Assembly (NCBI RefSeq): GCF_050948175.1
Contig: NW_027490113.1
Location: forward strand, 992,001-1,056,000
DNA length: 64,000 bases
Origin: Xylocopa sonorina
Lineage: Eukaryota; Arthropoda; Insecta; Hymenoptera; Apidae
Direction of reading: 5' to 3'
Shown here: one piece after another, positions 15,654 to 29,200 of the stretch
Numbering within the stretch: position 1 is the first letter of the stretch
How the letters are laid out: every line of letters starts with the position of its first letter
The notes under the pieces: model-generated
Databases searched by the model: none
Seen by the model: the letters and a program-made list of their open reading frames with translations, nothing else
What the model was told of the DNA's origin: nothing
Translations under genes and position numbers: made by a program

Positions 15654-18600
15654 CATGAAACATAGAAATGGGATGCGATCTCACGTTTTAAGATGCATTA
15701 GAAATCTATTGCTACGATACTTAGGCATCTGCAAACGCTATTTCCTAGCGAGAAAGTGTCGCATTCACATTCATTTGAAGTGTAGACGAGGAAAACATAA
15801 CGCTTCGCAAATCATATTATATCTTACCATGAAACATAGAAATGAGATGCGATATCGCGTTTTAAGAAGCATTAGAACTCTATTGCTACGATACGTAGAC
15901 ATTTGCAAACGCTATTTCCTTGCAAGGAAGTGTCGCATTTACATTCATTTGAAGTGTAGACGAGGAATACATAACACTTCGCAAATCATATTATATCTTA
16001 CCATGAAACATAGAAATGAGATGCGATATCGCGTTTTAAGAAGCATTATAACTCTATTGCTACGATACCTAGACATCTGCAGACGCTATTTCCTAGCAAG
16101 GAAGTGTCGCATTTACATTCATTTGAAGTGTAGACGAGGAATACATAACACTTCGCAAGTCATATTATATCTTACCATGAAACATAGAAATGAGATGCGA
16201 TATCGCGTTTTAAGAAGCATTAGAACTCTATTGCTACGATACGTAGACATCTGCAAACGCTATTTCCTTGCAAGGAAGTGTCGCATTTACATTCATTTGA
16301 TGTGTAGACGAGGAATACATAACACTTCGCAAATCATATTATATCTTACCATGAAACATAGAAATGAGATGCGATATCGCGTTCTAAGAATCATAAGAAC
16401 TCTATTGCTACGATACGTAGACATCTGCAAACGCTATTTCCTTGCAAAGAAGTGTCGCATTTACATTCATTTGATGTGTAGACGAGGAATACATAACACT
16501 TCGCAAATCATATTATATCTTACCATGAAACATAGAAATGAGATGCGATATCGCGTTTTAAGAATCATAATAACTCTGTTGCTACGATACGTAGACATCT
16601 GCAAACGCTATTTCCTTGCAAAGAAGTGTCGCATTTACATTCATTTGAATCGTAGACGAGGAATGCATAACACTTCACAATGAATATTATATCTTATCAT
16701 GAAACATAGATATGAGATGCAATATCTCGTTTTAAGAAGCATTAGAACTCTATTGCTACGATACCTAGACATCTGCAAACGCTATTTCCTAGCGAGAAAG
16801 TGTCGCATTCACATTCATTTGAAGTGTAGACGAGGAAAACATAACACTTCGCAAATCATATTATATCTTACCATGAAACATAGAAATGAGATGCGATATC
16901 GCGTTGTAAGAAGCATTAGAACTCTATTGCTACGATACCTAGACATCTGCAGACGCTATTTCCTAGCAAGGAAGTGTCGCATTTACATTCATTTGAAGTG
17001 TAGACGAGGAATACATAACACTTCGCAAGTCATATTATATCTTATCATGAAACATAGAAATGAGATGCGATATCGCGTTTTAAGAAGCATTAGATCTCTA
17101 TTGCTACGATACCTAGACATCTGCAGACGCTATTTCCTAGCGAGGAAGTATCGCATTCACATTCATTTGAAGTGTAGACGAGGAATACATGACACTTCGC
17201 AAATCATGTTATACCTTACCATGAAACATAGAAATGAGATGCGATATCGCGTTTTAAGAATCATAAGAACCCTATTGCTACGATACGTAGACATCTGCAA
17301 ACGCTATTTCCTTGCAAGGAAGTGTCGCATTTACATTCATTTGAAGTGTAGACGAGGAATACATAACACTTCGCAAATCATATTATATCTTACCATGAAA
17401 CATAGAAATGAGATGCGATATCGCGTTTTAAGAAGCATTAGAATTCTATTGCTACGATACCTAGACATCTGCAGACGCTATTTCCTAGCAAGGAAGTGTC
17501 GCATTTACATTCATTTGAAGTGTAGACGAGGAATACATAACACTTCGCAAGTCATATTATATCTTACCATGAAACATAGAAATGAGATGCGATATCGCGT
17601 TTTAAGAAGCATTAGAACTCTATTGCTACGATACGTAGACATCTGCAAACGCTATTTACTTGCAAGGAAGTGTCGCATTTACAATCATTTGATGTGTAGA
17701 CGAGGAATACATAACACTTCGCAAATCATATTATATCTTACCATGAAACATAGAAATGAGATGCGATATCGCGTTTTAAGAATCATAAGAACTCTATTGC
17801 TACGATACGTAGACATCTGCAAACGCTATTTCCTTGCAAAGAAGTGTCGCATTTACATTCATTTGATGTGTAGACGAGGAATACATAACACTTCGCAAAT
17901 CATATTATATCTTACCATGAAACATAGAAATGAGATGCGATATCGCGTTCTAAGAATCATAAGAACTCTATTGCTACGATACGTAGACATCTGCAAACGC
18001 TATTTCCTTGCAAAGAAGTGTCGCATTTACATTCATTTGAATCGTAGACGAGGAATGCATAACACTTCACAATGAATATTGTATCTTATCATGAAACATA
18101 GATATGAGATGCAATATCTCGTTTTAAGAAGCATTAGAACTCTATTGCTACGATACCTAGACATCTGCAGACGCTATTTCCTAGCAAGGAAGTGTCGTAT
18201 TTACATTCATTTGAAGTGTAGACGAGGAATACATAACACTTGGCAAATCATATTATATCTTACCATAAAACATAGAAATGAGATGCGATATCGCGTTTTA
18301 AGAAGCATTAGAACTCTATTGCTACGATACCTAGACATCTGCAGACGCTATTTCCTAGCGAGGAAGTATCGCATTCACATTCATTTGAAGTGTAGACGAG
18401 GAATACATGACACTTCGCAAATCATGTTATACCTTACCATGAAACGTAGAAATGAGATGCGATATCGCGTTCTAAGAAGTACTAGAACTCTATTGCTACG
18501 ATAGGTAGACATCTGCAGACGCTATTTCCTAGCAAGGAAGTGTCGCATTTACATTCATTTGATGTGTAGACGAGGAATACATAACACTTCGCAAATCATA

Positions 18601-19374
18601 TTATATCTTACGATGAAACATAGAAATGAGATGCGATATCGCGTTTTAAGAAGCATTAGAACTCTATTGCTACGATACGTAGACATCTGCAAACGCTATT
18701 TCCTAGCAAGGAAGTGTCGCATTTACATTCATTTGAAGTGTAGACGAGGAATACATAACACTTCGCAAGTCATATTATATCTTACCATGAAACATAGAAA
18801 TGAGATGCGATATCGCGTTTTAAGAATAATAAGAACTCTATTGCTACGATACGTAGACATCTGCGAACGCTATTTCCTTGCAAGGAAGTGTCGCATTTAC
18901 ATTCATTTGAAGTGTAGACGAGGAATGCATAACACTTCACAATGAATATTATATCTTATCATGAAACATAGATATGAGATGCAATATCTCGTTTTAAGAA
19001 GCATTAGAACTCAATTGCTACGATACCTAGACATCTGCAAACGCTATTTCCTTGCAAGGAAGTGTCGCATTTACATTCAATTGAAGTGTAGACGAGGAAT
19101 ACATAACACTTGGCAAATCATATTATATCTTACCATGAAACATAGAAATGAGATGCGATATCGCGTTCTAAGAAGTACTAGAACTCTATTGCTACGATAG
19201 GTAGACATCTGCAGACGCTATTTCCTAGCAAGGAAGTGTCGCATTTACATTCATTTGAAGTGTAGACGAGGAATACATAACACTTCGCAAATCATTTTAT
19301 ACCTTACCATGAAACATAGAAATGGGATGCGATCTCGCGTTTTAAGAAGCATTAGAAATCTATTGCTACGATAC

Positions 19375-21244
19375 GTAGACATTTGCAAACGCTATTTCCT
19401 TGCAAGGAAGTGTCGCATTTACATTCATTTGAAGTGTAGACGAGGAATACATAACACTTCGCAAATCATATTATATCTTACCATGAAACATAGAAATGAG
19501 ATGCGATATCGCGTTTTAAGAAGCATTAGAACTCTATTGCTACGATACCTAGACATCTGCAGACGCTATTTCCTAGCAAGGAAGTGTTGCATTTACATTC
19601 ATTTGAAGTGTAGACGAGGAATACATAACACTTCGCAAATCATTTTATACCTTACCATGAAACATAGAAATGGGATGCGATCTCGCGTTTTAAGAAGCAT
19701 TAGAAATCTATTGCTACGATACGTAGGCATCTGCAAACGCTATTTCCTAGCGAGAAAGTGTCGCATTCACATTCATTTGAAGTGTAGAAGAGGAAAACAT
19801 AACACTTCGCAAATCATATTATATCTTACCATGAAACATAGGAATGAGATGCGATATCGCGTTTTAAGAATAATAAGAACTCTATTGCTACGATACGTAG
19901 ACATCTGCAAACGCTATTTCCTTGCAAAGAAGTGTCGCATTTACATTCATTTGAAGTGTAGACTAGGAATACATAACACTTCGCAAATCATATTATATCT
20001 TACCATGAAACATAGAAATGAGATGCTATATCGCGTTTTAAGAATCATAAGAACTCTATTGCTACGATACGTAGACATCTGCAAGCGCTACTTCCTTGCA
20101 AGGAAGTGTCGCATTTACATTCTGTTGATGTGTAGACGAGGAATACATAACACTTCGCAAATCATATTATATCTTACCATGAAACATAGAAACGAGATGC
20201 GATATCGCGTTTTAAGAAGCATTAGAAATCTATTGCTACGCTACGGAGGCATCTGCAAACGCTATTTCCTAGCGAGAAAGTGTCGCATTCACGTTCATTT
20301 TAAGTGTAGACGAGGAAAACATAACACTTCGCAAATCATATTATATCTTACCATGAAACATAGAAATGAGATGCGATATCGCGTTTTAAGAAGCATTAGA
20401 ACTCTATTGCTACGATACGTAGACATTTGCAAACGCTATTACCTTGCAAGGAAGTGTCACATTTACATTCATTTGAAGTGTAGACGAGGAATACATAACA
20501 CTTCGCAAATCATATTATATCTTACCATGAAACATAGAAATGAGATGCGATATCGCGTTTTAAGAAGCATTAGAACTCTATTGCTACGATACCTAGACAT
20601 CTGCAGACGCTATTTCCTAGCAAGGAAGTGTTGCATTTACATTCATTTGAAGTGTAGACGAGGAATACATAACACTTCGCAAATCATTTTATACCTTACC
20701 ATGAAACATAGAAATGGGATGCGATCTCGCGTTTTAAGAAGCATTAGAAATCTATTGCTACGATACGTAGGCATCTGCAAACGCTATTTCCTAGCGAGAA
20801 AGTGTCGCATTCACATTCATTTGAAGTGTAGAAGAGGAAAACATAACACTTCGCAAATCATATTATATCTTACCATGAAACATAGGAATGAGATGCGATA
20901 TCGCGTTTTAAGAATCATAAGAACTCTATTGCTACGATACGTAGACATTTGCAAACGCTATTTCCTTGCAAAGAAGTGTCGCATTTACATTCATTTGAAG
21001 TGTAGACTAGGAATACATAACACTTCGCAAATCATATTATATCTTACCATGAAACATAGAAATGAGATGCTATATCGCGTTTTAAGAATCATAAGAACTC
21101 TATTGCTACGATACGTAGACATCTGCAAGCGCTATTTCCTTGCAAGGAAGTGTCGCATTTACATTCAGTTGATGTGTAGACGAGGAATACATAACACTTC
21201 GCAAATCATATTATATCTTACCATGAAACATAGAAATGAGATGC
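19375..21244 (+). repeat. Higher-order repeat: 6-monomer (1044-bp) tandem duplication
   Basis: About 19375-20200 recurs at about 20419-21244. Rare variants are copied at an exact 1044-bp offset, including GAAGTGTTGCATTTAC (19583 and 20627) and GTAGACTAGG (19958 and 21002). After about 20200 the two copies diverge in monomer type. The same rare GTTGCA monomer also occurs in inverted orientation next to copy C (near 51890). Confidence 0.75.
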
Positions 21245-22255
21245 GATATCGCGTTTTAAGAAGCATTAGAACTCTATTGCTACGATACGTAGACATCTGC
21301 AAACGCTATTTCCTTGCAAGGAAGTGTCGCATTTACATTCATTTGAAGTGTAGACGAGGAATACATGACACTTCGCAAATCATATTATATCTTATGATGA
21401 AACATAGGAATGAGATGCGATATCGCGTTTTAAGAAGCATTAGAACACTATTGCTACGATAGGTAGACATTTGCAAACGCTATTTCCTTGCAAGGAAGTG
21501 TCGCATTTACATTCATTTGAAGTGTAGACTAGGAATACATAACACTTCGCAAATCATATTATATCTTACCATGAAACATAGAAATGAGATGCGATATCGC
21601 GTTTTAAGAAGCATTAGAACTCTATTGCTACGACACGTAGACATCTGCAAACGCTATTTCCTTGCAAGGAAGTGTCGCATTTACATTCATTTGAAGTGTA
21701 GACGAGGAATACATAAGACTTCGCAAATCATTTTATTGTCACGTCGCGAGGGTGGAAAATTTCCGTTTTATTCGCGGATGACACGCAGCCAGAAAACGGA
21801 CTCGGCACGCTTAATTGCGACGGGTTCCGGGTTCCTTTCGTGGGACAACGAACACTTTCAAAACGCGATCGCGGTAAATAGGAAAGATCCTACCCTTGCT
21901 GTCTTGAATCGTTGTTAATTTAGTATCCCTTCCTGAGATACTGTTGCTGTCGAGGATCGCTTTCCGGAATCGTCCCTGCGTAAGGGCTGCGAGGCTGGAT
22001 CGTAAGAGGGATGAGTCTCCAACGTAGCGGGTTTCCTGTGCTGATCGGCTTGCCTTGGCCGGAAGAAGGCGACGGAGCTGGTTGTTGAAGAGCCACTGGA
22101 ACGGTGGTGTTCGAACGAAGAGACGAAAGGGCTTCGATGCCCAAGTAATCGCGCATAAGTCGACGTAGGTAATTCTTCCGTCCCGCACGTCGAGCTTTAC
22201 GATTCGGATTGAGACACATTCGCGTCTAGTTCCAGCAATCCGGATACGAATCGGA

Positions 22256-22365
22256 TAAGCGGCGGTCCGCTCTAACCTATCGGTCCAGAAGGGTGAAACG
22301 TCGACTATATCCGCACGTAGTTTCCGCTGTGGATCGGCGAAGTTAAGCGGCGGTCCGCTCTAACC
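22256..22365. repeat. 22-bp direct repeat inside the LTR
   Basis: The 22-bp word starting TAAGCGGCGGTCCGC occurs at 22256-22277 and again at 22344-22365, 88 bp apart. The same pair is in every LTR copy, for example at 36010-36031 and 36098-36119 in copy B. Within the LTR it lies downstream of the GC-rich block in element sense. Its function is unknown; regulatory protein binding is only a guess. Confidence 0.85.
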
Positions 22366-22798
22366 AGCCGGTTACCAAGGTCAACTAGCGATTGGATTCG
22401 AATGATGGATATCCACGCGATAGCTCGTGGAAGAATTCGTAGATAATAATGAAATTAGAGGATAATAATCAAATTTAAACTTGTACATGTAAGGTAAAAT
22501 AAAATATATTCTAATATAAACCTAAGCTTACACTGACTTCCCTAAGGCTAAGTTAAAGATAGACTTAACGTTTAGAATTGGAATGAATTGACTTGAACTA
22601 GAATTGAAGTAGAATTAGAAACACCTCCGATTGAGGCATTGAGAGCGAGATTGGAACTCCTCGGTTCGAAGGACTGATCGGAACTGATCTTCAGCTCGCG
22701 TGTCCGCGACCTCCTCGAGTCGCGTGGCGTGCGAGTCGCTGGACCCCGGAGTGGGGTGGCCGCTCGGCCCGCGAAGTGGGGCGGCCGGTCGGAGTGGG

Positions 22799-22827
22799 GC
22801 GCGGCTCGCGTTAAGCGTGAGCCGCGC
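22799..22827. other. Strong hairpin in the GC-rich part of the LTR
   Basis: GCGCGGCTCGCG, a 5-nt loop TTAAG, then CGTGAGCCGCGC form a 12-bp stem with one wobble or mismatch. It lies next to a block of imperfect AGTGGGGYG repeats (about 22745-22800). It is identical in the other LTRs, offset with the LTR. It could be an RNA structure in the U3/R region or a DNA cruciform. Confidence 0.6.
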
Positions 22828-23270
22828 GCGTCGAACGGTTGCTTGGGCGTATCGAAACTTATGGCTATGAGAATTCGCAGATATATTAAGAACTATATGT
22901 GTGTTGTTTGCGTATGTACATTAGTTGTGTCGTGTACTTAATTCTAGGACGTTCTTATGAATATACATTATCAAAATAAGAATAATGGGAGGATGGCGTA
23001 GGCGAATCGGCGAGATGCTCGGTGATCTGTTCGTGCGGCTGGAGGCTGCATGTCTCCCAACTCTGGCGATAGCGCGCATCGTCGCGCGGTCGTACGGTCG
23101 ATCTCCTGCGTGCTCGTGGATATCTGGCTGCCTTAGCTCGGCGTTCGGTCTGCTTTCCCGTGTGTGAAGGCGCTCTTTCCACGCACTTGGATGCGGCTGG
23201 CGGTAGATGCGTCGCTGCCGGATGCTGTGGGTGGCGCTGGGGGGTGGAAGGCGGCACGCCGGACGTTACA

Positions 23271-26200
23271 GTTTCATGGTAAGATATAATATGATTTGCG
23301 AAGTGTTATGTATTCCTCGTCTACACTTCAAATGAATGTAAATGCGACACTTCCTTGCTAGGAAATAGCGTTTGCAGATGCCTACGTATCGTAGCAATAG
23401 ATTTCTAATGCTTCTTAAAACGCGAGATCGCATCCCATTTCTATGTTTCATGGTAAGATATAAAATGATTTGCGAAGTGTTATGTATTCCTCGTCTACAC
23501 TTCAAATGGATGTAAATGCGACACTTCCTTGCTAGGAAATAGCGTCTGCAGATGTCTAGGTATCGTAGCAATAGAGTTCTAATGCTTCTTAAAACGAGAT
23601 ATTGCATTTCATATCTATGTTTCATGATAAGATATAATATTCATTGTGAAGTGTTATGCATTCCTCGTCTACACTTCAAATGAATGTAAATGCGACACTT
23701 CCTTGCAAGGAAATAGCGTTTGCAGATGTCTACGTAACGTAGCAATAGAGTTCTTATGATTCTTAAAACGCGATATCGCATCTCATTTCTATGTTTCATG
23801 GTAGGATATAATATGATTTGCGAAGTGTTATGTATTCCTCGTCTACACATGAACTGAATGTAAATGCGACACTTCCTTGCAAGGAAATAGCGTTTGCAAA
23901 TGTCGACCTATCGTAGCAATAGTGTTCTAATGCTTCTTAAAACGCGATATCGCATCTCATTTCTATGTTTCATGATAAGATATAATATGATTTGCGAAGA
24001 GTCATGTATTCCTCGTCTACACTTCAAATGAATGTAAATGCGACACTTCCTTGCTAGGAAATAGCGTCTGCAGATGTCTAGGTATCGTAGCAATAGAGTT
24101 CTAATGCTTCTTAAAACGCGATATCGCATCTCATTTCTATATTTCATGGTAAGATATACTATGATTTGCGAAGTGTTATGTATTCCTCGTCTACACTTCA
24201 AATGAATGTAAATGCGACACTTCCTTGCAAGGAAATAGCGTTTGCAAATGTCTACCTATCGTAGCAATAGTGTTCTAATGCTTCTTAAAACGCGATATCG
24301 CATCTCATTTCTATGTTTCATGATAAGATATAATATGATTTGCGAAGTGTCATGTATTCCTCGTCTACACTTCAAATGAATGTAAATGCGACACTTCCTT
24401 GCAAGGAAATAGCGTTTGCAGATGTCTACGTATCGTAGCAATAGAGTTCTAATGCTTCTTAAAACGCGATATCGCATCTCATTTCTATGTTTCATGGTAA
24501 GATATAATATGATTTGCGAAGTGTTATGTATTCCTCGTCTACACATCAAATGAATGTAAATGCGACACTTCCTTGCAAGGAAATAGCGTTTGCAGATGTC
24601 TACGTATCGTAGCAATAGATTTCTAATGCTTCTTAAAACGCGATATCGCATCTCATTTCTATGTTTCATGGTAAGATATAATATGACTTGCGAAGTGTTA
24701 TGTATTCCTCGTCTACACTTCAAATGAATGTAAATGCGACACTTCCTTGCTAGGAAATAGCGTCTGCAGATGTCTGGGTATCGTAGCAATAGAATTCTAA
24801 TGCTTCTTAAAACGCGATATCGCATCTCATTTCTATATTTCATGGTAAGATATAATATGATTTGCGAAGTGTTATGTATTCCTCGTCTACACTTCAAATG
24901 AATGTAAATGCGACACTTCCTTGCAAGGAAATAGCGTTTGCAAATGTCTACCTATCGTAGCAATAGTGTTCTAATGCTACTTAAAACGCGATATCGCATC
25001 TCATTTCTATGTTTCATGATAAGATATAATATGATTTGCGAGGTGTCATGTATTCCTCGTCTACACTTCAAATGAATGTAAATGCGACACTTCCTTGCGA
25101 GGAAATAGCGTTTGCAGATGTCTACGTATCGTAGCAATAGAGTTCTAATGCTTCTTAAAACGCGATATCGCATCTCATTTCTATATTTCATGGTAAGATA
25201 TAATATGATTTGCGAAGTGTTATGTATTCCTCGTCTACACTTCAAATGAATGTAAATGCGACACTTCCTTGCAAGGAAATAGCGTTTGCAAATGTCTACC
25301 TATCGTAGCAATAGTGTTCTAATGCTTCTTAAAACGCGATATCGCATCTCATTTCTATGTTTCATTGTAAGATATAATATGACTTGCGAAGTGTTATGTA
25401 TTCCTCGTCTACACTTCAAATGAATGTAAATGCGACACTTCCTTGCTAGGAAATAGCGTCTGCAGATGTCTAGGTATCGTAGCAATAGAGTTCTAATGCT
25501 TCTTAAAACGCGATATCGCATCTCATTTCTATATTTCATGGTAAGATATAATATGATTTGCGAAGTGTTATGTATTCCTCGTCTACACTTCAAATGAATG
25601 TAAATGCGACACTTCCTTGCAAGGAAATAGCGTTTGCAAATGTCTACCTATCGTAGCAATAGTGTTCTAATGCTTCTTAAAACGCGATATCGCATCTCAT
25701 TTCTATGTTTCATGATAAGATATAATATGATTTGCGAAGTGTCATGTATTCCTCGTCTACACTTCAAATGAATGTAAATGCGACACTTCCTTGCAAGGAA
25801 ATAGCGTTTGCAGATGTCTACGTATCGTAGCAATAGAGTTCTTATGATTCTTAAAACGCGATATAGCATCTCATTTCTATGTTTCATGGAAAGATATAAT
25901 ATGATTTGCGAAGTGTTATGTATTCCTCGTCTACACATCAAATGAATGTAAATGCGACACTTCTTTGCAAGGAAATAGCGTTTGCAGAAGTCTACGTATC
26001 GTAGCAATAGAGTTCTTATGATTCTTAAAACGTGATATCGCATCTCATTTCTATGTTTCATGGAAAGATATAATATGATTTGCGAAGTGTTATGTATTCC
26101 TCGTCTACACATCAAATGAATGTAAGTGCGACACTTCTTTGCAAGGAAATAGCGTTTGCAGATGTCTACGTATCGTAGCAATAGAGTTCTTATGATTCTT

Positions 26201-29200
26201 AAAACGCGATATCGCATCTCATTTCTATGTTTCATGGTAAGATATAATATGATTTGCGAAGTGTTATGTATTCCTCGTCTACACATCAACTGAATGTAAA
26301 TGCGACACTTCCTTGCAAGGAAATAGCGCTTGCAGATGTCTACGTATCGTAGCAATAGAGTTCTTATGATTCTTAAAACGCGATATCGCATCTCATTTCT
26401 ATGTTTCATGGTAAGATATAATATGATTTGCGAAGTGTTATGTATTCCTCGTCTACACTTCAAATGAATGTAAATGCGACACTTCTTTGCAAGGAAATAG
26501 CGTTTGCAGATGTCTACGTATCTTAGCAATAGAGTTCTTATGATTCTTAAAACGCGATATCGCATCTCATTTCTATGTTTCATGGTAAGATATAATATTA
26601 TTTGCGAAGTGTTGTGTATTCCTCGTCTACACATCAAATGAATGTAAATGCGACACTTCCTTGCAAGGAAATAGCGTTTGCAGATGTCTACGTATCGAAG
26701 CAATAGAGTTCAAATGCTTCTTAAAACGAGATATTGCATCTCATATCTATGTTTCATGATAAGATATAATATTCATTGTGAAGTGTTATGCATTCCTCGT
26801 CTACGATTCAAATGAATGTAATTGCGACACTTCTTTGCGAGGAAATAGCGTTTGCAGATGTCTACGTATCGTAGCAATAGAGTTCTTATGATTCTTAAAA
26901 CGCGATATCGCATCTCATTTCTATGTTTCATGGAAAGATATAATATGATTTGCGAAGTGTTATGTATTCCTCGTCTACACATCAAATGAATGTAAATGCT
27001 ACACTTCTTTGCAAGGAAATAGCGTTTGCAGATGTCTACGTATCGTAGCAATAGAGTTCTTATGATTCTTAAAACGCGATATCGCATCTCATTTCTATGT
27101 TTCATGGAAAGATATAATATGATTTGCGAAGTGTTATGTATTCCTCGTCTACACATCAAATGAATGTAAATGCGACACTTCTTTGCAAGGAAATAGCGTT
27201 TGCAGATGTCTACGTATCGTAGCAATAGAGTTCTTATGATTCTTAAAACGCGATATCGCATCTCATTTCTATGTTTCATGGTAAGATATAATATGATTTG
27301 CGAAGTGTTATGTATTCCTCGTCTACACATCAAATGAATGTAAATGCGACACTTCCTTGCAAGGAAATAGCGTTTGCAGATGTCTACGTATCGTAGCAAT
27401 AGAGTTCTAATGCTTCTTAAAACGCGATATCGCATCTCATTTCTATGTTTCATGGTAAGATATAATATGACTTGCGAAGTGTTATGTATTCCTCGTCTAC
27501 ACTTCAAATGAATGTAAATGCGACACTTCCTTGCTAGGAAATAGCGTCTGCAGATGTCTAGGTATCGTAGCAATAGAGTTCTAATGCTTCTTAAAACGCG
27601 ATATCGCATCTCATTTCTATGTTTCATGGTAAGATATAATATGATTTGCGAAGTGTTATGTACTCCTCGTCTACACTTCAAATGAATGTAAATGCGACAC
27701 TTCCTTGCAAGGAAATAGCGTTTGCAAATTTCTACGTATCGTAGCAATAGAGTTCTAATGCTTCTTAAAACGCGATATCGCATCTCATTTCTATGTTTCA
27801 TGGTAAGATATAATATGATTTGCGAAGTGTTATGTTTTCCTCTTCTACACTTCAAATGAATGTGAATGCGACACTTTCTCGCTAGGAAATAGCGTTTGCA
27901 GATGCCTACGTATCGTAGCAATAGATTTCTAATGCTTCTTAAAACGCGAGATCGCATCCCATTTCTATGTTTCATGGTAAGGTATAAAATGATTTGCGAA
28001 GTGTTATGTATTCCTCGTCTACACTTCAAATGAATGTAAATGCGACACTTCCTTGCTAGGAAATAGCGTCTGCAGATGTCTAGGTATCGTAGCAATAGAG
28101 TTCTAATGCTTCTTAAAACGCGATATCGCATCTCATTTCTATGTTTCATGGTAAGATATAATATGATTTGCGAAGTGTTATGTATTCCTCGTCTACACTT
28201 CAAATGAATGTAAATGCGACACTTCCTTGCAAGGAAATAGCGTTTGCAAATGTCTATGTATCGTAGCAATAGAGTTCTAATGCTTCTTAAAACGCGATAT
28301 CGCATCTCATTTCTATGTTTCATGATAAGATATAATATGATTTGCGAAGTGTTATGTTTTCCTCGTCTACACTTCAAATGAACGTGAATGCGACACTTTC
28401 TCGCTAGGAAATAGCGTTTGCAGATGCCTACGTAGCGTAGCAATAGATTTCTAATGCTTCTGAAAACGCGAGTTCGCATCCCATTTCTATGTTTCATGGT
28501 AAGATATAAAATGATTTGCGAAGTGTTATGTATTCCTCGTCTACACTTCAAATGAATGTAAATGCGACACTTCCTTGCTAGGAAATAGCGTCTGCAGATG
28601 TCTAGGTATCGTAGCAATAGAGTTCTAATGCTTCTTAAAACGAGATATTGCATTTCATATCTATGTTTCATGATAAGATATAATATGATTTGCGAAGTGT
28701 TATGTTTTCCTCGTCTACACTTCAAATGAACGTGAATGCGACACTTTCTCGCTAGGAAATAGCGTTTGCAGATGCCTACGTGGCGTAGCAATAGATTTCT
28801 AATGCTTCTGAAAACGCGAGATCGCATCCCATTTCTATGTTTCATGGTAAGATATAAAATGATTTGCGAAGTGTTATGTATTCCTCGTCTACACGTCAAA
28901 TGAATGTAAATGCGACACTTCCTTGCTAGGAAATAGCGTCTGCAGATGTCTAGGTATCGTAGCAATAGAGTTCTAATGCTTCTTAAAACGAGATATTGCA
29001 TTTCATATCTATGTTTCATGATAGGATATAATATTCATTGTGAAGAGTTATGCATTCCTCGTCTACACTTCAAATGAATGTAAATGCGACACTTCCTTGC
29101 AAGGAAATAGCGTTTGCAGATGCCTACATATCGTAGCAATAGAGTTCTTATGATTCTTAAATCGCGATATCGCATCTCATTTCTATGTTTCATGGTAAGA

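Larger units (their letters stand above)
1..21736 (+). repeat. 174-bp satellite array, block S1 (plus orientation)
   Basis: About 125 head-to-tail monomers with a 174-bp period; for example, the motif ATGAAACATAGAAATGAG starts at 171, 345 and 519. Every monomer contains GATATC (EcoRV) inside the palindrome GCGATATCGC. One monomer class also has CTGCAG (PstI), for example at 71-76. Two sub-domains are visible. Positions 1 to about 8130 use variants such as the AAGGCAGTG and CAGTTGATG types, with 10-, 13- and 24-monomer periods (for example 2780-3960 recurs about 4176 bp later at 6960-8136). After about 8130 a distinct anchor monomer appears (CACAATGAATATT followed by ATGCAATATCTCG), at intervals of 5, 7, 8, 10 or 11 monomers. 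No unrelated sequence interrupts the block. It ends abruptly at the solo LTR. Confidence 0.98.
21737..23270 (-). mobile_element. Solo LTR of the Ty3/gypsy element (copy A)
   Basis: This 1534-bp unit is nearly identical to both LTRs of the complete element at 35491-44417. In element sense (minus strand) it begins TGTAACGTC and ends GACGTGACA, so the ends form an imperfect 9-bp inverted terminal repeat. It has satellite on both sides and no internal element sequence, hence solo. The only difference I noticed from copy B is TTACGATTCGG where B has TTACGTTTCGG (near 22202). Unusually, the satellite is in plus orientation on its left and minus orientation on its right, and the two flanks share no target-site duplication (TTAT on the left, GTTT on the right). 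It has no coding gene of its own, although a short frame from its sense start is the same tail that pol reads into in copy B. Confidence 0.95.

Noticed and set aside
19255..21462. Long open frames in the satellite (also 4467-5978, 29302-31281 and others) as protein-coding genes
   Set aside because: They follow from a monomer length divisible by three, repeat the same 58-residue unit, change amino acids at a neutral-looking rate, and have no non-repeat part, promoter or intron structure.
1..21736. CRISPR array
   Set aside because: The repeats are 174 bp, contiguous and without unique spacers, next to a eukaryotic LTR element.
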